Assembly: GCA_038046785.1 (NCBI GenBank)
Contig: JBBSVM010000003.1
Span: forward strand, 186,001-250,000
Length of the DNA stretch: 64,000 bases
Direction of reading: 5' to 3'
DNA from: JAHFTW01 sp038046785
Lineage (GTDB): Archaea; Thermoplasmatota; E2; JACPAO01; JAHFTW01
In this document: positions 23,478-32,406 of the stretch, piece after piece
How positions within the stretch are numbered: the stretch's first letter is position 1
How the letters are laid out: every line of letters starts with the position of its first letter
Notes under the pieces: model-generated
Databases searched by the model: none
The model's input: the letters and a program-made list of their open reading frames with translations, nothing else
Told to the model about the DNA's origin: nothing
Position numbers and translations under genes: made by a program

Positions 23478-25255
23478 GCGTTCACCTCCATCTCGGTCTT
23501 GACTTGCGCCGGCTTCGCTTCGCCAATCAGGTGGCGCAGAGTTGCCGCAACACCGCGCTTGAGGTGGGTCATGCTGCTTGCGTCCATCTGGGCGACACCG
23601 CAGCCGACCACCACCTTGTCCGAGGCGCGCACGATGGCGACCTCGTCGCCGGGGCGCACGTCGGGGTCCGCGCCCACGACGCCGACGGCGAACAGCGTGC
23701 TGGTCTTCTTGGGCGTGAAGTCGCCAATGAAGATGCGGCGCATGTTGTGGTTGGCGAGAATCTGCGCACCTTCGAGGGTGAGCGAGAGGACGCCGCGATC
23801 CGGCGTCGTCATGCCCATCTGGGCGCCGTTGCGCTCCAGTTTGACGTAGGGCATGCGACCGTGCGCGATGGCGCCATCGGCGAGTTCTGCCGCGACCAAT
23901 TCGTTGAACTGGAACGAAAGCAGGGCGCGCAGGTCGGCGAGTTTGCGCTCGCGGCCCGGGATGCCTTCGCGAATGGCCGCCTTGAGACGGGCCAGTTCCG
24001 CTTCGAGGCGGGTGAGGTCGTCGCCGCGCGTCGGGTGGTGCAGGCAAGTGTGGCGCGTCTCCTCCGGCAGCAGGTCGCGCAGGACGTCGAAGGTGGCCTG
24101 GCCGGTGTGCACGACGACATGCTTGTAGGCCCCTTTGCTGAGGAGGGCGGCGAGCTGTTCGCGCACGATGGCCTCCTCGTCGCGCAGCCAGTGGCCGGTG
24201 ACCGGAATGTCGTACGCTTGCGCCGGGTAGACCTCCTCCAGTTCGCGCGGGACGAGGCCGAGCGGGCTCGTAATCATGACTTCGTGGATGAGGTGGCGAA
24301 TGCCCGAGTTGTCGAGAACGCGGCCGAAGATGCGGTGGCTGCGGCTCATCTTGTAGGGCTTCTTCTGGCTGCACGGCAACAGGAGAAGAATGGGCGCCTG
24401 GGGCGGCTCGTACGCGTTGCGCAACCGGCGGCGGAACGACTCCACTTCGGGCATCCAGATGGCGTCCACCGTGAGCGCGGGCAGGGCAACGGCGCGGTGG
24501 CGGGGAGCGGCCGCCTCGAGGTGGCCATGCTCGCGGTCGAACCGGCGCAGCAGCTCGATGCTGGCGGGTTTGCTCGCAACGCGCCGCTCAACCAGGGCGC
24601 GCAGGGCGCCAGTCTCGATGCTGAGTCGAATCTTCTCCAATTCGCGGCGTGCGGCTTCGAGATTGTGCGCGAGCAGTTCTGCCTCGCCCCACGGCTTGCC
24701 GTCGCCGAGAAGGCGGCTTGCGGCCACCGCGTCGAGAGTTCCGTCGGTGGTGAGAGCCTGACCGCGCGCGGCGGCGAGCAGCAGCGGGCTGGCGTCGAAG
24801 AGGTCCACGCCGAGGTAGCACCAGAGCGCGTAGTCCTCCGGCGTGCCAAGCCCTGGAGCCCAGAGCAGGCGGCCAGGGGTCGCCTGGCGGCGCGCCTCGA
24901 TGAAGGCGGCGACGAGGTTTTTCGGGTTGCTTGCCCAACCGGCGGCGTCGTGGAAGATGGCAAGCTCGTCGCCGACCGGCATGACTTGAACGACGGTGGA
25001 GGCAACGGGCTGAAGTGCGGGGATGGCAAGCGGTCCGGTCGCATCCGTGGGATAGAACCAGGTGCCGCTGGACGCAAGCTCGACCTTTCCGGGATGCACT
25101 CCGGGCTTGCCGGTGATGACTCCTTCCACCCAGGCGGGAGGCGCCGCGAAGGAGGTGTCGGGCCAGAGGATGCCGGGCGTGCGCAGACGCTTGCCCTCGC
25201 TCGGGCTCCACGCCATGCAGCGTCCGCGACCGTCGAAATGGGTTCCTTCCAGCAC
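23474..25255 (-). CDS. arcS: Archaeosine synthase alpha subunit ArcS
   Basis: 593 residues. ArcS adds lysine to preQ0 at tRNA position 15. An N-terminal TGT-like catalytic-fold region with LWAPGLGTPEDYALWCYLGVD is followed by the ArcS-specific core with the signature PCSQKKPYKMSRSHR. A C-terminal PUA domain (VRPGDEVAIVRASDKVVVGCGVAQM) binds tRNA. First gene of the tightly overlapping arcS-raSEA-pus10 operon. Confidence 0.93.
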   Translation of the reverse strand: MLEGTHFDGRGRCMAWSPSEGKRLRTPGILWPDTSFAAPPAWVEGVITGKPGVHPGKVELASSGTWFYPTDATGPLAIPALQPVASTVVQVMPVGDELAIFHDAAGWASNPKNLVAAFIEARRQATPGRLLWAPGLGTPEDYALWCYLGVDLFDASPLLLAAARGQALTTDGTLDAVAASRLLGDGKPWGEAELLAHNLEAARRELEKIRLSIETGALRALVERRVASKPASIELLRRFDREHGHLEAAAPRHRAVALPALTVDAIWMPEVESFRRRLRNAYEPPQAPILLLLPCSQKKPYKMSRSHRIFGRVLDNSGIRHLIHEVMITSPLGLVPRELEEVYPAQAYDIPVTGHWLRDEEAIVREQLAALLSKGAYKHVVVHTGQATFDVLRDLLPEETRHTCLHHPTRGDDLTRLEAELARLKAAIREGIPGRERKLADLRALLSFQFNELVAAELADGAIAHGRMPYVKLERNGAQMGMTTPDRGVLSLTLEGAQILANHNMRRIFIGDFTPKKTSTLFAVGVVGADPDVRPGDEVAIVRASDKVVVGCGVAQMDASSMTHLKRGVAATLRHLIGEAKPAQVKTEMEVNA

Positions 25256-25298
25256 GAATGCGCCGACGGGCTCGAACCCTAAAGGTATGCCCTCAGGG

Positions 25299-26543
25299 TC
25301 AACGCTTCTTGCCGCGGCCCTTGCGCACCGGGCGTTTGGCCGCCTTGCGGGCCTTGGCGGCGCGCTTGGCCGGCTTCGCCTTGCCGCCGTAGGGGACGAC
25401 CTTCTCGATGAAGCCCTTTACGGTCTCCGTCTCAGGCGGACCTTTGCGCGGCACCGGGATGGGGCGGCGGCGCATCTTCTGGGCCGCCTTGATCCAGGCC
25501 TTGGCGCGGCCTTCTTTGACGTTGCTGCCGATGACGGAAGAGTCGAGGCTGGCCAGGTACTTGGTGACCTTCTTGGCGAGCGTCTTGGGCTCGCGCTTCT
25601 TCAGGTCGTCGATGCCCTTGACGCCGACGCGCGCCATCACCTCGGCGTACTGCGGGCCGATGCCCTTCGCCTTCATCATCTCCGCCATCGCTTGCCATTT
25701 CTTGACGACCTTGCGCGGCGCTTTGATGCGCTTGGCGAGCGGTCCCGCCTTCTCGAAGCGCAGGCGGCTCGACGTGTAGACGCCCTCTTTCTGCAGCCGC
25801 TTGGCGTAGATGGGGCCGATGCCCTCGATGTCGATGACCAAATGGTCGTCGCCGGGGAAGTCGCTGTGCGGGACGCGCGGCTTGCGGGCCTTCTTTTTGG
25901 CCGGCTTCGTGGCTGGCTTGGCAATTTTGGGTTTGCGCGCCGGGCGGGCGCGGGGCGCGGTCTCACGCAGGACTACGCGCTTCGTCGGCGCACCCGGTTC
26001 CCAAGCTTCCTCCACAACGGTGGGTTGGACAGGCGCTGGTTTGGTGTGAACGGGAATGACTTCGCGGTAGACGTGCTCCGAGGGCGTGGGTTCCTCGTCG
26101 GAGGCCACGACGTCCACGACCTCTTCGCGCACGACGCGGCGCTCTTCCAACGCCACGTTGCGAATGAGCGGGTCCACGTCCGATTCGGGGTCGAACGGGC
26201 GCTCGCCGTGCGGGCTGGTGGTTGCGAACTGGCGGCGGCCTTCCCCGTCGTAGGCGAGGACCTGGTTGCCGCGGTCAGTCTCATAGAGTGGGCGAGCCGA
26301 ACGAGGAACCCGCGACGGCTCGGCAACCTCGTCAAAGGCCAGCGGCGCCGACTCCGGCGCTTCCACCTGCCGCACCGGCTCCGGGGCAGGGGACCGCAGT
26401 TCGACGCCGTCGAAGTGGAGATGCTTGACGTTGCCGCGTTCCAGCACCATTTCCATTGTTCCGGTGAGTGCCACGTCTTCGTCCGGCAACTCCTCGAACG
26501 GGGCATCCACAACCGCTTTGCGCCGACCGCGTCCAAATGCCAT
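25299..26543 (-). CDS. DUF4332/helix-hairpin-helix protein with basic C-terminal tail
   Basis: 414 residues from the ATG at 26543. An acidic, low-complexity N-terminal half is followed by a Lys/Ala/Pro-rich linker (AKPATKPAKKKARKPR). A pair of helix-hairpin-helix motifs follows (VIDIEGIGPIYAKRLQKEGV and KAKGIGPQYAEVMARVGVK), typical of DUF4332. The C terminus is a highly basic tail (KRAAKARKAAKRPVRKGRGKK). The layout suggests DNA or RNA binding, possibly chromatin- or rRNA-associated; I cannot assign a specific function. It lies upstream of arcS on the same strand and is divergent from dtdA. Confidence 0.75.
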   Translation of the reverse strand: MAFGRGRRKAVVDAPFEELPDEDVALTGTMEMVLERGNVKHLHFDGVELRSPAPEPVRQVEAPESAPLAFDEVAEPSRVPRSARPLYETDRGNQVLAYDGEGRRQFATTSPHGERPFDPESDVDPLIRNVALEERRVVREEVVDVVASDEEPTPSEHVYREVIPVHTKPAPVQPTVVEEAWEPGAPTKRVVLRETAPRARPARKPKIAKPATKPAKKKARKPRVPHSDFPGDDHLVIDIEGIGPIYAKRLQKEGVYTSSRLRFEKAGPLAKRIKAPRKVVKKWQAMAEMMKAKGIGPQYAEVMARVGVKGIDDLKKREPKTLAKKVTKYLASLDSSVIGSNVKEGRAKAWIKAAQKMRRRPIPVPRKGPPETETVKGFIEKVVPYGGKAKPAKRAAKARKAAKRPVRKGRGKKR

Positions 26544-26616
26544 GGCGCCAAACCATGGCCGGGGGGGTTGATAGACGAAGCGGCGAGGCCATGAGGCGCC
26601 GCCGGGTCGAGGTGCT

Positions 26617-27444
26617 GTGCGCATCCTGGTGGCGAACCGGTCCGACCCCGCCTCCTGCAACTTGCGCGACCAGCTCCTCGCCTCGGGGCGGTGGGAGGAG
26701 ACGAACCGCACCTTCCGCGGCCATGCGATGTGGTCGCAGAGCGAAGCGGTTCTGGTCCAGGTCGATGGGCCCGCCATTACCGACGAGGCGCTCGACGGCG
26801 ACTTGCGCGCGACAGCGCTTCCGGTGCGCGACGTCTGGTTCCTCTCCAAGCACGCCGCCGCCTCCGGCATGCCGAGCCTCACCGTCCACCCGATTGGCAA
26901 CCCGGGCGAGGCAAAGTTCGGCGGTCGCCCGGGCCAACTTGTCCCCGCTGCGGCGCGCGACATGGGAGCGCTGCTGCGCCGGATGCGCCACCACGCAACA
27001 CGGCTCGGCCTGCCGCACCAGGTGGCGTATGAGGCGACACACCACGGCCCTTACCTCTCGTTCCCGTCTCTGTTCGTCGAGATTGGCTCCGACGACCGCT
27101 GGTACCGCGATGCCGCCTCGGGCGAAGCGGTCGCCTCCGCCATCCTCGACGTCCTCTCTGGTGAAGGCGCATCGCGCGCACCGGTCTGGGTCGGCATCGG
27201 AGGCGGCCATTACGCTCCGCGGGCCACCGACATGGCGCTTGAGGGAGAGGCGGATTTCGGCCACCTCATCCCGAGCCATGCCCTCGAAGCGGCCGCCGAC
27301 GGGCCAGCACTTCTGCGGCAAGCGTTCGCTGCGACGCCCGGCTGCGCTGGCCTTCATCTCCACCACAAAGGGATGAAGGGCGCTCTGCGCGCGCAGGTTC
27401 TGGCTTGGTGCGCCGAGGCGGGGCTCGCCGTCGCCAACCCGTGA
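26617..27444 (+). CDS. dtdA: D-aminoacyl-tRNA deacylase (archaeal DtdA/GEK1 type)
   Basis: 275 residues with a GTG start. Hydrolyses D-amino acids from mischarged tRNA. Hallmarks of the archaeal/plant type are FLSKHAAASGMPSLTVHPIGN, EATHHGPYLSFPSLFVEIGS, WVGIGGGHYAPRATD and LHHKGMKGALR. Its length is normal. It is unrelated in sequence to bacterial Dtd1. Confidence 0.93.
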   Translation: MRILVANRSDPASCNLRDQLLASGRWEETNRTFRGHAMWSQSEAVLVQVDGPAITDEALDGDLRATALPVRDVWFLSKHAAASGMPSLTVHPIGNPGEAKFGGRPGQLVPAAARDMGALLRRMRHHATRLGLPHQVAYEATHHGPYLSFPSLFVEIGSDDRWYRDAASGEAVASAILDVLSGEGASRAPVWVGIGGGHYAPRATDMALEGEADFGHLIPSHALEAAADGPALLRQAFAATPGCAGLHLHHKGMKGALRAQVLAWCAEAGLAVANP

Positions 27445-27467
27445 GAGCGTAAACGGGCATCGCACCT

Positions 27468-28436
27468 GTGCGAACACTTCCTGAAGTGGTCGCGCTTCCT
27501 CCCCGCGTTGTGGCCCAGCCCCGGACCCTTCTCCTCTCCGCCTTCGCGGCGGTCTATCTCATCTGGGGCAGCACCTACCTCGCCATCCTCATCGCCATCG
27601 AATCGATGCCACCGCTCCTGATGGCGGGCATCCGCTTCCTTGCCGCGGGCGCCATGCTCTGGCCGTTTGCTCGCCCCGGGCCTGGCGAAGCCGCGACGCC
27701 GACGCGGCGCGACTGGGCATGGGCCTTCCTGCTCGGATTCCTCATGTTCCTGATGGGCAACGGTTTCGTTGTTCTTGGCGAACAGTCCCTGCCAAGCGCC
27801 GTCGTCGCCCTTCTCGTCGGCGCCGTCCCGCTCTTCCTCGTTCTCTTTGAATCCATGCAAAAACGGCTTGCTCCCGGCCCCCTCGTGGTGGCGGGACTGG
27901 GTGCAGGCCTCGTCGGCGTTGCCCTGCTCGCCTCCGCCAAAGAGGGCTGGAAGGGCGATTTGGGGCTCTGGGCACTTCTCGGCGTGATGCTGGGAAGTGC
28001 TGGCTGGGCCGCCGGCTCGCTGCTGTCGCGCCGGAACCCAACGCGGCTGCCCCTCCTTCGCAACGTTGCCCTGCAGATGGTGGCGGGCGGCATCTTGCTC
28101 ACTGTTGCGGCTCTCCTGCGCGGCGAACACCGCGGCTTCGACCTCGCCGCCGTGACCGAGCGCAGTTGGCTGGCATGGCTCTACCTCGTTGTGTTCGGCG
28201 CCGTCGTCGCCTTCACCGCCTACGCCTGGCTGCTGCGCAACGTCGCCCCCGCCGTGGCGGGAACGTACGCCTTCGTCAACCCCATCGTCGCCGTCGTTCT
28301 TGGCGCCCTGTTTGCACGAGAGCCCATTGGAGCGCGCACCGCTGCCGCCGCAGTCCTTGTCGTCGCCGCCGTGGCGCTCATCACACTCGACAAGGCGCGC
28401 GCCAGCCGCAAGGCAAAGCAGGACGCCGCCGCATAG
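27468..28436 (+). CDS. EamA-family (DMT superfamily) transporter
   Basis: 322 residues with ten predicted transmembrane helices in two EamA repeats. The first repeat begins FAAVYLIWGSTYLAILIAIE with PLLMAGIRFLAAG, and the second ends with AVAGTYAFVNPIVAVVLGALFAREPIG. These are the sequence signatures of YdcZ/YedA/RhaT-like drug/metabolite exporters. The substrate is unknown; amino-acid or metabolite efflux is typical. The GTG start precedes a short cytoplasmic N terminus, and a later GTG is possible. Confidence 0.87.
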   Translation: MRTLPEVVALPPRVVAQPRTLLLSAFAAVYLIWGSTYLAILIAIESMPPLLMAGIRFLAAGAMLWPFARPGPGEAATPTRRDWAWAFLLGFLMFLMGNGFVVLGEQSLPSAVVALLVGAVPLFLVLFESMQKRLAPGPLVVAGLGAGLVGVALLASAKEGWKGDLGLWALLGVMLGSAGWAAGSLLSRRNPTRLPLLRNVALQMVAGGILLTVAALLRGEHRGFDLAAVTERSWLAWLYLVVFGAVVAFTAYAWLLRNVAPAVAGTYAFVNPIVAVVLGALFAREPIGARTAAAAVLVVAAVALITLDKARASRKAKQDAAA

Positions 28437-28505
28437 CCGAGGTTCCACAGGAAATCTTGCGATAGCCATCACCACCGTTATCCCCGCGACACCCATCCGT
28501 AGCGC

Positions 28506-30407
28506 GTGGCAGAGACCCTCGTTCCCGACACCTCCGTGCTGGTGGATGGCCGCATCACCGAACTGGTGAAGGGCGGACAGTTCGCGGGCGCCAAGGTTCT
28601 CGTGCCGCTGGCCGCACTCTCAGAGCTGGAGGCGCAGGCGAACCGAGGACTCGAGACCGGGTTCGCCGGCCTCGACGAGTTGGCGGCGCTGCAGAAGCTC
28701 GCCGCGACCGGTGCCATCGCGGTGCAGTTCGTCGGCGAGCGCCCCTCGGCCGACGAGATTGAGCGCGCCAAGTCGGGCACCATCGACGCCCGCATCCGCG
28801 ACGCCGCCGTGGCGGCCAAAGCGATCTACGTCACTTCCGACCGCGTCAGCGCCCACGCCGCCGCCGCGCAGGGCATCCGTCACCACTACGTCCGCCCCAT
28901 CGTGCAGGCAACACCGGACCTGACCGGCCTCAAGCTCTGGCAGTTCTTCGACGCGCAGACCATGTCGGTCCACCTCAAGGCGGACTGCGTCCCGATGGTG
29001 AAGCGCGGCCGCCCCGGCGAGGTCGCCTACCAGCCGCACGGCCCCGCCTCCAAGGAGATGGCGCACACCGAGCTGCGCGCCATCGTGCGCGAGTGCATCG
29101 AGCACTGCAAACGGGACTACAACTCCTTCATCGAGATGGAGAAGCACGGCTGCACCGTCCTGCAGGTCGGCCCGATGCGCATCACCATCGCGCAGCCGCC
29201 CTTCTCGGACGGCCTCGAGCTCACGGCAGTGCGCCCCATCACGAAGAAGCACATCGCCGACTACGAACTGAATGAGGACATCCTGGGCCGCCTGGAAGGG
29301 CACGCGCGTGGTCTCTTCATCGCCGGCCCGCCCGGCTCGGGCAAGTCCACCTTCGCCGCCGCCGTGGCGGAGCATCTGCACAGCCTCGCCCGTGTCGTGA
29401 AGACCATGGAGCAGCCGCGCGACCTGCAGGTTCCCAAGGAGGTCACGCAGTACGGCGCCCTCGACCGCGACATGAAGTGGACCGGCGACGTCATTCTGCT
29501 CGTTCGCCCCGACCATGTCCTCTACGACGAGGTGCGCACCACCGAGGATTTCCGGACCTTCGGCGACATGCGACTTGCTGGTGTCGGCCTGATTGGCGTG
29601 ACACACGCCAACCGCGCCATCGACGCCGTGCAGCGCCTGATTGGCCGCATCGACCTCGGCATGATTCCACAAGTGGTGGACACCGTCCTCTTCATCGACG
29701 CCGGCCGCATCGCCCAGATTCTCGAACTGGAATACACGGTCAAGGTGCCCGACGGCATGGTCATGGAGGACCTCGCCCGCCCGGTCGTCGTCGTGCGCGA
29801 TGTTCTTGCCGGCCAGCCGGTGTACGAACTCTACACCTACGGCGAGCAGGTGGTCGTCATGCCGCTCAACCAGACGCAGGCGACCCGCGACCCCGCAAGC
29901 CAACTTGCCGAGAAGGAGCTGGAGCGCATGCTGCGCCGCACCGTGCAGGGCCCGATGGAGGTCACCGTGCGCGGAGGAAAGGCCATCGTCAAAGTGGACG
30001 AGTCGGAGGTTCCGCAACTCATCGGCAAGGGTGGCCGCACCGTGCAGGGCTTGGAGCGCAAACTCGGCATCCGGCTCGACATCAAAGCGCTCACCGGCCC
30101 GCCGCGCGGCCGCGACGACGACCGCCACCAGGGCGGTTGGGACGGCAAGCGGCCCGCATCCGCTGGCATGCGCGGCGCCGCCGGCGTCCCGCGCATCCGC
30201 GTCAAACGCGCCAGCACCAACATCTTCCTTCTCGTCGATGGCGCCAAGTCGGGCCAGGTGTACCAGGTCGAAGCTGAGGGCGCCATCATCGGCGAGGCGA
30301 CCGCGAGCAACCAAGGGCGGCTGCGCTTCAAGCTGGATACCCCGGAAGGCATGGCGCTCGACCAGGCAGACAAGCGCGGACTGGTCCTCTCCGTCCAGGT
30401 TGCGTAG
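28506..30407 (+). CDS. PIN domain-ATPase-KH domain protein (archaeal PINc/VapC-type ATPase)
   Basis: 633 residues. The N-terminal PIN nuclease domain has LVPDTSVLVDGR, a PLAALSELEAQANRG acidic block and IYVTSDRVSAHAAA. A PilT/VirB11-like ATPase follows, with Walker A AGPPGSGKST at about residue 274, VRPDHVLYDEVRTTEDF, and DMRLAGVGLIGVTHA. A KH domain (VDESEVPQLIGKGGRTVQGLERKLGI, about 500-525) and a C-terminal TRAM-like part (ASTNIFLLVDGAKSGQVYQVEAEG) follow. This architecture is conserved across archaea; an RNA-processing role is inferred. The start is GTG. Confidence 0.93.
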   Translation: MAETLVPDTSVLVDGRITELVKGGQFAGAKVLVPLAALSELEAQANRGLETGFAGLDELAALQKLAATGAIAVQFVGERPSADEIERAKSGTIDARIRDAAVAAKAIYVTSDRVSAHAAAAQGIRHHYVRPIVQATPDLTGLKLWQFFDAQTMSVHLKADCVPMVKRGRPGEVAYQPHGPASKEMAHTELRAIVRECIEHCKRDYNSFIEMEKHGCTVLQVGPMRITIAQPPFSDGLELTAVRPITKKHIADYELNEDILGRLEGHARGLFIAGPPGSGKSTFAAAVAEHLHSLARVVKTMEQPRDLQVPKEVTQYGALDRDMKWTGDVILLVRPDHVLYDEVRTTEDFRTFGDMRLAGVGLIGVTHANRAIDAVQRLIGRIDLGMIPQVVDTVLFIDAGRIAQILELEYTVKVPDGMVMEDLARPVVVVRDVLAGQPVYELYTYGEQVVVMPLNQTQATRDPASQLAEKELERMLRRTVQGPMEVTVRGGKAIVKVDESEVPQLIGKGGRTVQGLERKLGIRLDIKALTGPPRGRDDDRHQGGWDGKRPASAGMRGAAGVPRIRVKRASTNIFLLVDGAKSGQVYQVEAEGAIIGEATASNQGRLRFKLDTPEGMALDQADKRGLVLSVQVA

Positions 30408-30493
30408 ATAGTTCTCTATCCATTGCTAAGGGTCAGTAAACTGGACACCCTATACCCCCCCCGCTTCTGCATCACGCGGTTCTTGCCGCGCTG

Positions 30494-30925
30494 ATGAATA
30501 TGCCGAAGAAAAATCTCTCCCGAACATTCGGAACAGCAGCCATTGTCCTTCTGACCTTGGCATCCGTCGCGGCAACGACTCCCGCATCTGCTATGACATC
30601 AAGGGTTTGCGTGCCCGTTCCGGGTTTCGTGGAGGTTACGTGCGCCACGGCGACTGCCAACGGCTCCTGCACCTCAACCACTTGCTTCGCCAACGGTGGA
30701 GGAAAGGCTTTCGATGCCTTGAGCCCGGTTCAGGGCATTTTCCGAATTGTTATGTTCTCCACTTTGGAATTTTCGAACTGTAATGCCCCCGCAGCACTCG
30801 AATGCAGCACTCGAACCCACAGCGCGAGCAGCGGCATTTTGTCTGCTGGAACGATCTGTGCACAATCGGAAATGTGGGCGGTTGGCACGTCCAGCATTCG
30901 CGCCATGGCACAAGACCTCTGCTAA
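30494..30925 (+). CDS. Secreted cysteine-rich protein, 143 residues
   Basis: A Sec-type signal peptide (MNMPKKNLSRTFGTAAIVLL through TPASA) is followed by a mature part of about 110 residues with eight cysteines, probably four disulfides. There is no known domain. A CCCTATACCC box lies about 43 bases upstream. Codon usage is visibly less GC-rich than in the flanking PIN-ATPase, suggesting a recently acquired or fast-evolving surface protein. Confidence 0.6.
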   Translation: MNMPKKNLSRTFGTAAIVLLTLASVAATTPASAMTSRVCVPVPGFVEVTCATATANGSCTSTTCFANGGGKAFDALSPVQGIFRIVMFSTLEFSNCNAPAALECSTRTHSASSGILSAGTICAQSEMWAVGTSSIRAMAQDLC

Positions 30926-30940
30926 GCGGCGAGACGACTC

Positions 30941-32368
30941 ATGCGATTCATTCTTGTCCTTCTCCTCCTTTCTCTCGCCATCGCCGGGTGCGCAGGAACC
31001 CCTCCACCACCCACCCCCACGGCGCCATATTCTGAGACGATTGTTGGGCCGCGCCTCCACAGCTTCCAAGCCCAATATGCAAGCAAGGACGGCATCAGCA
31101 TCGGCCTCGCCCTGTCCCAGCCACGGTTGATTGCAGACCATGATCTGAAACTGCGGACCGCCTGGCCACTGGATGTGATTCCGATTATCCCCGCTGGTCC
31201 TGACGAAGGACGCGAAGCCGTTGCGATTCGGTACTGGCTCGATGGGGACCTCGACGTCGTGCGCATCGAAACAGGTCGCTGCCCAACGCGCCCTGTATCC
31301 GATTCGTGCAATCCCGACACTCAATCCTTTTTTGCCTATTGGGGCGCCCAGGGAAGTCTGCCCCCGTTCGGTCTTGACCTGCCCCGACGACTTGGAACAA
31401 GCACGGCCGTCGCGTACAGCCTAAACGGCCGCCCGTTTGACAGCGTTGTCGAGCGTGCAGAGGTCGGAGGCGTCCTTCAGCTCAAGATTCCCGAAGCCGC
31501 AGCCTCGGCGGTGATGGCGTTCCTTTCGCACGGAGCGACGTACGACTATGGCAACTCCTCGGACTGGTTGCCTACGAGAATATCAAATCTGCATTACTAC
31601 CCGGCCCAGAAACTGCCTTCGGCTCCCCTCTCAACGCTCTTCCTTGTCCAGTATGAAGGCGGACCAGCCCTTGCGCCAATTGATGCTTGGCCAAAGCAGT
31701 CCGTAGCAGTGAGCGGAATCTATCAGCCCATCTACAACGGACAGAACGAGCCGTTCTTCGATCCGGGCTATACGACGGCCGAGGGATTGGAGTTTTTGGT
31801 CGATTCTCGCGACGAAGTTCGCCAGGCACTTGAAAACGGCGGGTGCGTCCGGCTCCACGGCCTGAGTCCGGGCGGTTCCGGAAGTGTCATGGGAATCGAA
31901 ACCAACGGCCGAGCCAACCTCTTCTATGCGGTCGAGACGCCGACGGGGGAGATTCTTGAATGGGGCGTCGATCGCGATGTGAGTCTGGGCACTTTTGAAC
32001 GGTATTCCATCTCGTCGTCCTCGCCAGAAGTGTACAAGACTAGGGCGGATGCTGGTTCTTGCCGCGACCTCAGCAACCTACCGGGGTCCGTGACGACAGG
32101 CGCACAGTTTTGGGAGGCCGTCAAGCAACTGCCCATCCAATCGCAAGGGTACGAGTTGACCACATTCAGTTTTGGCAGCCTGCGACTTGGCCTTCTACCC
32201 GCCTCAGGGCTCGACATCGCACAGAGTTATTCCGGCGTCTACTTCCCGCCTGGCGGTGGTTTCGCTAGATTCGCGACCATGTACGGTGCAACCGGACGCT
32301 GGTCCGAGATGATTCTGGGACAAAACGACCTCGACGCTATCGACCGTGGCGAACGTCTGACCCCGTGA
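30941..32368 (+). CDS. Lipoprotein of unknown function, 475 residues
   Basis: The lipobox MRFILVLLLLSLAIAGC is followed by a Pro-rich linker (TPPPPTPTAPY) and a long beta-rich ectodomain with few cysteines. I recognise no domain. Composition is less GC-rich than most neighbours, like the small protein just upstream. Its stop overlaps an upstream GTG of the next lipoprotein gene (GTGA at 32365-32368), so the two may be co-transcribed. Confidence 0.68.
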   Translation: MRFILVLLLLSLAIAGCAGTPPPPTPTAPYSETIVGPRLHSFQAQYASKDGISIGLALSQPRLIADHDLKLRTAWPLDVIPIIPAGPDEGREAVAIRYWLDGDLDVVRIETGRCPTRPVSDSCNPDTQSFFAYWGAQGSLPPFGLDLPRRLGTSTAVAYSLNGRPFDSVVERAEVGGVLQLKIPEAAASAVMAFLSHGATYDYGNSSDWLPTRISNLHYYPAQKLPSAPLSTLFLVQYEGGPALAPIDAWPKQSVAVSGIYQPIYNGQNEPFFDPGYTTAEGLEFLVDSRDEVRQALENGGCVRLHGLSPGGSGSVMGIETNGRANLFYAVETPTGEILEWGVDRDVSLGTFERYSISSSSPEVYKTRADAGSCRDLSNLPGSVTTGAQFWEAVKQLPIQSQGYELTTFSFGSLRLGLLPASGLDIAQSYSGVYFPPGGGFARFATMYGATGRWSEMILGQNDLDAIDRGERLTP

Positions 32369-32406
32369 CGGCAAAGCCTTTCGCCCATCCCGTCTGGGCC
32401 CGGCCC

